Of a stretch of DNA of 37,500 bases, positions 31,728-37,500 are shown in pieces. Under the pieces are notes generated by a model that searched no databases, was not told the DNA's origin, and worked only from the letters and a program-made list of their open reading frames with translations. Positions within the stretch are counted from its first letter, which is position 1. Every line of letters starts with the position of its first letter. Position numbers and translations under genes: made by a program. Source of the DNA: Chrysomallon squamiferum (Eukaryota; Mollusca; Gastropoda; Neomphalida; Peltospiridae); contig CM022677.1 in assembly GCA_012295275.1 (NCBI GenBank), positions 4,020,553 through 4,058,052 on the forward strand. Direction: 5' to 3'.

Positions 31728-31811
31728 GTGAAGAATGTCATCCGAACTGTTACATGCCAACAACAAAGAAACGACACTGCTGGGGACCAGGACCAAACAT
31801 GTGTCAGAAAT
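31728..31811 (+). CDS. EGFR: EGFR exon 4 (start of cysteine-rich domain II)
   Basis: 84-bp exon, phase 1 in and phase 1 out. The split first codon is Cys, then EECHPNCYMPTTKKRHCWGP and GPNMCQK. This is the first furin-like module of ErbB domain II, where the family has C-x-C-x-PxC ... CWG-GxxxCQ. Domain II carries the dimerisation arm in ErbB receptors. The donor AAAT|GTAAGT is the first of 15 tandem copies. Confidence 0.92.
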
Positions 31812-32140
31812 GTAAGTCACAGTGTCAGAAATGTAAGTCACAATGTCAGAAATGTAAGTCACAGTGTCAGAAATGTAAGTCACAGTGTCAGAAATGTAAG
31901 TCACAGTGTCAGAAATGTAAGTCACAGTGTCAGAAATGTAAGTCACAAGTGTCAGAAATGTAAGTCACAGTGTCAGAAATGTAAGTCACAGTGTCAGAAA
32001 TGTAAGTCACAGTGTCAGAAATGTAAGTCACAGTGTCAGAAATGTAAGTCACAGTGTCAGAAATGTAAGTGACAGTGTCAGAAATGTAAGTCACAGGTGT
32101 CAGAAATGTAAGTCACAGTGTCAGAAATGTGTCACAGGTT
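31802..32140 (+). repeat. 21-bp tandem repeat of the exon 4 donor
   Basis: Sixteen units of TGTCAGAAATGTAAGTCACA plus G: 10 bp of exon end and 11 bp of intron start. Fifteen keep a perfect GTAAGT donor; the last has lost it. Read in the receptor frame each unit is CQKCKSQ, open for seven units until a one-base change near 31948 leads to a TAA at 31961-31963. ACAG at the unit end also resembles an acceptor. Confidence 0.97.
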
Positions 32141-32674
32141 TAATTATCAGTTTAGTCTTAAATCAAAAATGTAAATACATACTGATTACTTTGCTTAAGT
32201 TTTTTTTTTTTTTTTTTTTTTTTAAATATATGAATCACTGGAAAATTGTTTTCAGCCATTTTGTAATGTAGGGAGATAACTCCATTTTGCAATATCTACA
32301 ATACATGTTAAGTGCTCTGTATTTTAAACACTTAATAACAAAACAGAATAACACGTGAAGAAAGTAAGTCATTAGTATTAGTATTAGTGTCAGTAGTCAG
32401 TAGTGTTAGTGTCACATATTTAGTTATCAGTTTAGTCTTAAATAAAAATAAATACATACTGATTACATTATTATCTCTCTTGCACTTTTAATTTTTTTTA
32501 AATATATGAATACTGGAAAATTGTTTCCAGCCATTTTGTAATGTGGGAGATAACTCCATTTTTGCAATATTACATTTTGTTAAGTTCTGTATTTTAAACA
32601 CTTAATAACAAAACAGAATAACACAAGAATTATTATTATTATTATTATTATTAGCATTATTATTATTATTATTA

Positions 32675-32705
<31 letters not shown>

Positions 32706-32722
32706 AAAAAATTATTATTATC

Positions 32723-32763
<41 letters not shown>

Positions 32764-32804
32764 TTATTATTTATTATTATTATTATTATTTATTATTATT
32801 ATTA

Positions 32805-32901
<97 letters not shown>

Positions 32902-32947
32902 GTTATTATTATTATTATTGTTATTGTTGTTTGTTGTTGTTGTTCAG
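32141..32947 (+). other. EGFR intron 4, remaining part
   Basis: Contains an imperfect direct duplication (32141-32345 and 32410-32625 share 'cagtttagtcttaaat', 'aaaattgtttccagccattt' and 'aataacaaaacagaataaca') and about 290 bp of (TTA)n at 32633-32925 up to the acceptor. No gene. Confidence 0.8.
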
Positions 32948-33069
32948 TAAGTCATGGAGAGGAGTGTGCTGACTCGTGTGATGGGCGTTGCTATGGGAAA
33001 CTGCCGAACCAGTGCTGTCACCCCGAGTGTGCTGGGGGGTGTAATGGAACCAAGAACACCGACTGTCTG
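32948..33069 (+). CDS. EGFR: EGFR exon 5 (domain II)
   Basis: 122-bp exon, GTTGTTCAG acceptor and GTGAGT donor, phase 1 in and phase 0 out. It reads [20 protein letters not shown], then [20 protein letters not shown] and L. It matches ErbB domain II ([29 protein letters not shown]). Eight or more conserved cysteines are kept. A near-identical duplicate lies at 16119-16240. Confidence 0.95.
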
Positions 33070-33238
33070 GTGAGTTGAACTTTGACCTCAGACCAAACAT
33101 TAGCTCACTAAACTGTATGTAACCCTGTCTGTTGTTTGTGATTGCATGTGTGTGCATTTGAAACCTAAATTTATTAGTAGTAATATTTATTATTATTACT
33201 ATTATTATCATTTTTTAATTTTTTAATGCTTTTTTCAG

Positions 33239-33380
33239 TCTTGTCGTCATTTCCTGAATGAAGGTGCCTGTGTGCCCTACTGTCCCCAGCAGTACACATA
33301 TGACCTTGATCTTGGTAAGATGGTGCCTAATCCAGAAGCCAAATTCACACTGGGGTCTCTCTGTGTGAGGAAATGTCCAG
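33239..33380 (+). CDS. EGFR: EGFR exon 6 (domain II, dimerisation-arm region)
   Basis: 142-bp exon, TTTTTCAG acceptor and GTAAAC donor, phase 0 in and phase 1 out. It reads SCRHFLNEGACVPYCPQQYT, then YDLDLGKMVPNPEAKFTLGS and LCVRKCP. The family pattern is [36 protein letters not shown], in which the middle loop is the arm that contacts the partner receptor. That loop is present here. The 5' 113 bp are duplicated at 16410-16530. Confidence 0.95.
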
Positions 33381-34282
33381 GTAAACAAAGTAAAAATACT
33401 AAAAATTAATTAAACAATAACATAATCTGTGTATGAGAATACTTCAGTAACTTCATTATCTCAAACTTCTTTAACTCAAAATTATCTCACTGCAGTAAGT
33501 CAGACATATCTCACTGCAGTAACTCAAACTTATCTCACTACATTAACTCAAACTTTCAGTTACTCAGTTTTTTATATATTTCAGCTTCCATAAATCAGGT
33601 TTCTATCTTTTCAACTCAAATGTCACTCAATTTCAGTAATCTAAACTTTCATCTTCAATAAGTGAAACATCCATCTCTCAAACTTTCATCTCTTAAACTT
33701 CCATTTCTTAAACTTCCATTTCTTAAACTTTCATCTCTCAAACTTTCATCTCTCAACTTCTGAACATGCATAACTCAAACTTACAGCTCCATATCAGTGT
33801 TGAAATTTATCACAGAAGTTGAATTGCAGTCTGTTCAGATACAAAAATAGCAAGACTAGATTGTGGAAAGTTTAAATCTCACATAAACTAACCTGTTTGT
33901 ACCAGTATTTTCACTTGTCAGATTAAAACATTAATTGTTCATCATAACAAGTAACTTTGTTTATCACAGATACATTTATTTTTTTTATTTTTCACTTACT
34001 TATTTTACTTTAGTTCATTTGATTTTATTCATTCATTTATTTTATTTAATTTAATTTTATTTAGTTTAATTAATTAATTAAATTATTTATTTTATTTATT
34101 TATTTTATTTTATTTTATTTCATTTAAAATATTTAAAAAAAAAAAAATTATTATTTGTTTATTTTTTATTTATTTTATTTTATTTTATTTTATTTTATTT
34201 TTTTTATTTTATTTTATTTTAATTAATTAATTTTATTTATTTTTTTTTTATTTATTTATTTGTTTATTTATTTATTTGTCAG
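33381..34282 (+). other. EGFR intron 6
   Basis: Starts GTAAAC, ends TTTGTCAG. Contains short degenerate repeats ('tctcactgcagtaactcaaa', 33485-33560; 'aaactttcatctct', 33640-33770) and ATTT/TTTTA low-complexity sequence at 33970-34280. No gene. Confidence 0.75.
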
Positions 34283-34387
34283 CTCACCTGCTAATAGATC
34301 AAGGGGCGTGTGTGAGGTCGTGTCCTGAGGGTAAAATGCAGACACCTGAAAACACCTGTGAGCCTTGTGAAGGGGCGTGTCCACGAA
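34283..34387 (+). CDS. EGFR: EGFR exon 7 (end of domain II)
   Basis: 105-bp exon, TTTGTCAG acceptor and GTAAGT donor, phase 1 in and phase 1 out. It reads AHLLIDQGACVRSCPEGKMQ, then TPENTCEPCEGACPR. It matches the ErbB segment [27 protein letters not shown]. All expected cysteines are present. Confidence 0.93.
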
Positions 34388-34963
34388 GTAAGTAAAATAA
34401 ACAAAGCTTTAATTTAGAAGTAAAATAGGTTTTTGTTGTTATTTTATTAATTTTATACTTCAACTGCTACTGCTGCTGCTGCTGCTGTTGTTGTTATTGT
34501 TCTTTCTTAATTTTTTAATCATTAGCAAATGAACACATTGTTGTGAAAATGTTTTATGAACAGATCTGAACACATTAATATAAACATAACATGGTAGCAC
34601 TGTATATGTATATGTATGTAGTAACAGACAGTATATAAAATGGTACCACTGTATATGTATATGTATGTAGTAACAGACAGTATATAAAATGGTACCACTG
34701 TATATGTATATGTATGTAGTAACAGACAGTATATAAAATGGTACCACTGTATATGTATATGTATGTAGTAACAGACAGTATATAAAATGGTAGCACTGTA
34801 TATGTATATGTATGTAGTAACAGACAGTATATAAAATGGTATATGTATGTAGTAACAGACAATATAAAATGGTACCACTGTATATATATGTATGTAGTAA
34901 TAGTAAAATAAACATGAAAATGCTGTTGTGCAGTGTTGTTAAAATACACACATTTGTTTTCAG
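34388..34963 (+). other. EGFR intron 7 with 49-bp repeat
   Basis: GTAAGT to TTTTCAG. Contains CTG/TTG trinucleotides near 34460-34500 and about six 49-bp units at 34590-34905 ('tggtaccactgtatatgtat', 'atgtatgtagtaacagacag'). No gene; the Tyr/His/Ile-rich frames on the minus strand are artefacts of the repeat. Confidence 0.85.
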
Positions 34964-35075
34964 CTTGCAAGTGGTTCAAAAGTGGAGACTTTGTCAACAC
35001 TGCTAACATCAAAGATTTCAAAGACTGTACAACTGTTGATGGGAATCTTCTCATTCTGAAAAATACATTTCTTGG
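34964..35075 (+). CDS. EGFR: EGFR exon 8 (start of domain III)
   Basis: TTTTCAG acceptor, phase 1 in. It reads TCKWFKSGDFVNTANIKDFK, then DCTTVDGNLLILKNTFLG. This is the start of ErbB domain III ([27 protein letters not shown]). The end is placed at 35075 by homology: GG joins A|GAC of the next exon to give Gly-Asp as in the family. The donor there is poor (GTTCTT). A better-looking donor (GTAAAA) lies 24 bp on, after 35099, and is also phase 2; it would add eight residues (FLFSFSHL). A TAA follows immediately (35101-35103), so splicing must occur by then. Confidence 0.82.
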
Positions 35076-35314
35076 GTTCTTATTTTCATTTTCTCATCTG
35101 TAAAAAGATTTAAAAGTTTGAGCTGGTCAGAGAGTGAAGGATAACATGTATGTGTCTGTCTGTGTGTGTGTGTGTGTCTGTCTGTATGTGTCTGTCTGTG
35201 TGAGTCTGTCTGTCAGTGTGTCTGTATGCTTTTTTGAATATGAGAAAGAGAAAGAGAGTTCTTTCCTCTTTTTTTTTTTTTTTAATGGATGAATAAAATA
35301 AAATTCTATAGAAA

Positions 35315-35357
<43 letters not shown>

Positions 35358-35427
35358 TGAGACAAAATTTGTGACTAACAGTTTCTGTAATTATATCTAA
35401 TTGTATTTTTAATTTTTTTATTTATTA

Positions 35428-35473
<46 letters not shown>

Positions 35474-35555
35474 GTTATTATTGTTGTTATTATTATTATT
35501 ATTGTTGTTATTATTACTGTTATTATTGTTATTGTTATTATTGTTATTTGTTCAG
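35076..35555 (+). other. EGFR intron 8
   Basis: Contains TGTC/TGTG repeats (35149-35225), (GT)n at 35317-35353 and (TTA)n at about 35425-35550 running into the TTGTTCAG acceptor. No gene. Confidence 0.75.
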
Positions 35556-35714
35556 AGACCCACACAGAAACATCTCTCCTCTTCATCCAAGTGAACTTTT
35601 TGCACTCAAAGACATTCGTGAAATTAACGGAGTTCTTATCATCCAGTTTGGGACTCAGAACTTCACAGATTTGTCTTTCCTGTCAAACCTGCAGATAATC
35701 CATGGTCAAATGAT
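35556..35714 (+). CDS. EGFR: EGFR exon 9 (domain III)
   Basis: 159-bp exon, phase 2 in and phase 2 out, with a GTATGT donor. It reads DPHRNISPLHPSELFALKDI, then REINGVLIIQFGTQNFTDLS and FLSNLQIIHGQMM. It matches ErbB domain III ([41 protein letters not shown]). With domain I it clamps the ligand. Its donor is the first of eight tandem copies. Confidence 0.93.
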
Positions 35715-36430
35715 GTATGTAGTCAGAGTTTATTAATTTAGTTGTGTCTGAGCTAGATGTGTAATATTTCACAGTATTAGTCGAATGTTGTATGTAGTCA
35801 GAGTTTTGTTAAACAAGGGTTTATTAATTTAGTTATGTCTGAGCTAGATGTGTAATATTTCACAGTATTAGTCGAATGTTGTATGTAGTCAGAGTTTTGT
35901 TAAACAAGGGTTTATTAATTTAGTTATGTCTGAGCTAGATGTGTAATATTTCACAGTATTAGTCGAATGTTGTATGTAGTCAGAGTTTTGTTAAACAATG
36001 GTTTATTAATTTAGTTATGTCTGAGCTAGATGTGTAATATTTCACAGTATTAGTCGAATGTTGTATGTAGTCAGAGTTTTGTTAAACAATGGTTTATTAA
36101 TTTAGTTATGTCTGAGCTAGATGTGTAATATTTCACAGTATTAGTCGAATGTTGTATGTAGTCAGAGTTTTGTTAAACAATGGTTTATTAATTTAGTTAT
36201 GTCTGAGCTAGATGTGTAATATTTCACAGTATTAGTCGAATGTTGTATGTAGTCAGAGTTTTGTTAAACAATGGTTTATTAATTTAGTTATGTCTGAGCT
36301 AGATGTGTAATATTTCACAGTATTAGTCGAATGATGTATGTAGTCAGAGTTTTGTTAAACAATGGTTTATTAATTTAGTTATGTCTCAGCTAGCTGTGTA
36401 ATATTTCACAGTATCAGTCATGTCTGAGCA
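35709..36430 (+). repeat. 91-bp tandem repeat starting at the exon 9 donor
   Basis: Eight copies of the GTATGTAGTCAGAGTTT border at 35715 (authentic), 35790, 35881, 35972, 36063, 36154, 36245 and 36336. The first spacing is 75 bp and the rest exactly 91. The last copy again reads AATGAT|GTATGTAG like the exon end; the inner ones read AATGTT|GTATGTAG. Each unit also carries ATATTTCACAG, an acceptor-like string. Confidence 0.96.
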
Positions 36431-36556
36431 GTTAATATTTTTGGATTAGTTTTTTTAAACAAGGGTTTAAAGTTTGTTTTAGTAGCTGTGTTAAATATTT
36501 GTCTGAAATTTTAGTTTTGTTAAATAATTTGTCTTTATTTTATTTATAAAAATATG

Positions 36557-36644
<88 letters not shown>

Positions 36645-36740
36645 ACACACTTCTCCCTCCATAACTATAATTATGCAAGTCTCACTTTCAGTTCTAAATT
36701 TATCTCTCACATCAAATGTGTTTTTTTCATTTTATTTCAG
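36431..36740 (+). other. EGFR intron 9, remaining part
   Basis: T-rich, with (CT)n at about 36558-36640 and a TTATTTCAG acceptor at 36740. No gene. Confidence 0.8.
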
Positions 36741-36946
36741 TAGTGAACACAGGTTTGCACTGAGCATTCTACAAACACCACTGAGGACTCTTGAACTCAC
36801 GTCCCTGAGGACAGTAAAACATGGTGGCATTAAAATAAGTGACAACCATCACCTGTGTCTGGCAGACACCATAAACTGGACAAAAATTAATTACAATCCA
36901 GTGGAGAAAGTGATCGTTGGAGCGAACAGGAACTCCTCTCACTGTG
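36741..36946 (+). CDS. EGFR: EGFR exon 10 (end of domain III)
   Basis: 206-bp exon, phase 2 in (AT|T, Ile) and phase 1 out, with a GTAAGT donor. It reads SEHRFALSILQTPLRTLELT, then SLRTVKHGGIKISDNHHLCL and ADTINWTKINYNPVEKVIVG, ANRNSSHC. It matches ErbB domain III ([41 protein letters not shown]). LCxADTINW is a strong signature. Confidence 0.95.
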
Positions 36947-37053
36947 GTAAGTTTTGTACCGGACCAATTATCTGCACTTCGTGTGGCCTGAGGATTTCTG
37001 GATTTTCCAGTTTTCTGTTACCAAGGCATCTAAATACGTAAATAATTAGACAT

Positions 37054-37099
<46 letters not shown>

Positions 37100-37465
37100 T
37101 TCTACTTGTCTGTGTATGTGTAAATGTGTATATACTAAACTATTATTGCTGTTTCATTTTAATGTTACTGTAAATTTATTATTGTTGTTATTATTATTAT
37201 TATTATTATTAGTGTCACTATTATTATTATTATTGCTATTATAATTAGTTGTCATAATAAAGTTTTCATTCTTATTAGTACTATATAGTTACTGTTACTT
37301 CTACTACCTTACTGCTGCTAATACTACAGTGTTATTATTACTACTATTACTATACTACAATTACTACTACTACTACAACAATTATTTTTATTATTATTAT
37401 TGTTATTCTGCCCTTACTACTACTACTACTACTACTACTACATCTTCATGTTTTTCTTGTTTCAG
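36947..37465 (+). other. EGFR intron 10
   Basis: GTAAGT to TTGTTTCAG. Contains (GT)n at about 37058-37095 and TTA/CTA trinucleotides at 37165-37440. No gene. Confidence 0.8.
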
Positions 37466-37500
37466 CCAAAGCTGGGTTTGTGTGTGATACTGAGTGTGAA
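37466..37500 (+). CDS. EGFR: EGFR exon 11 (domain IV start, cut by the window edge)
   Basis: After TTGTTTCAG the frame G|CC reads AKAGFVCDTECE to the last base. It matches the start of ErbB domain IV (KATGQVCHALC). The rest of domain IV, membrane helix, kinase and tail lie beyond the window. Confidence 0.85.

Noticed and set aside
34460-35054. Minus-strand CYYIHIHIQWYHF frames
   Set aside because: 49-bp intronic repeat and antisense of EGFR exon 8.

Overview
This is eukaryotic, intron-containing, AT-rich DNA packed with microsatellites ((TTA)n, (CT)n, (CA)n) and minisatellites. The gene content is ErbB/EGF-receptor exons, an AIG1/GIMAP GTPase relic, a TIR-domain exon, a Tx1-like LINE, a Ty3/Gypsy piece and a hAT piece. 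That mix fits an invertebrate animal, most likely a mollusc or other lophotrochozoan; the taxon is inference only.

Right part (about 25.9-37.5 kb, + strand): the 5' half of an EGFR/ErbB receptor gene. I assembled eleven exons by homology with splice phases that match at every junction: a signal-peptide exon with a CRE (TGACGTCA) upstream, ligand-binding domain I, the furin-like cysteine-rich domain II, domain III and the first codons of domain IV. The gene runs off the right edge, so its membrane, kinase and tail parts are not in view.

Left part (about 2.3-8.0 kb, - strand): the intracellular 3' half of a second ErbB-like gene in the opposite orientation. It has a transmembrane exon, a juxtamembrane plus glycine-loop exon, a relic of the next kinase exon that breaks off at the catalytic-lysine position, and then the C-terminal tail exons. 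No other kinase exon is visible. The main tail exon carries about 40 copies of a 14/16-residue unit with a GYVQP tyrosine motif. The missing ectodomain is replaced upstream by retroelement debris (8.1-11.4 kb). A possible upstream exon (12.5 kb) and a promoter/first exon (14.3 kb) lie further upstream on the same strand.

Middle (14.6-25.5 kb): a graveyard. It holds a hAT transposase C-terminus, a nearly identical second copy of two EGFR domain II exons, a TIR-domain C-terminal exon, an AIG1/GIMAP pseudogene whose middle has been replaced by a 21-bp tandem array, and two copies of an unnamed dispersed repeat.

A theme runs through the window. Tandem arrays repeatedly start inside coding sequence or exactly at exon/intron borders. 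Three EGFR 5' splice sites are copied 6, 15 and 8 times, and comparable arrays sit in the ErbB tail, the LINE ORF1, the GIMAP relic and at the breakpoint of the duplicated EGFR exon.
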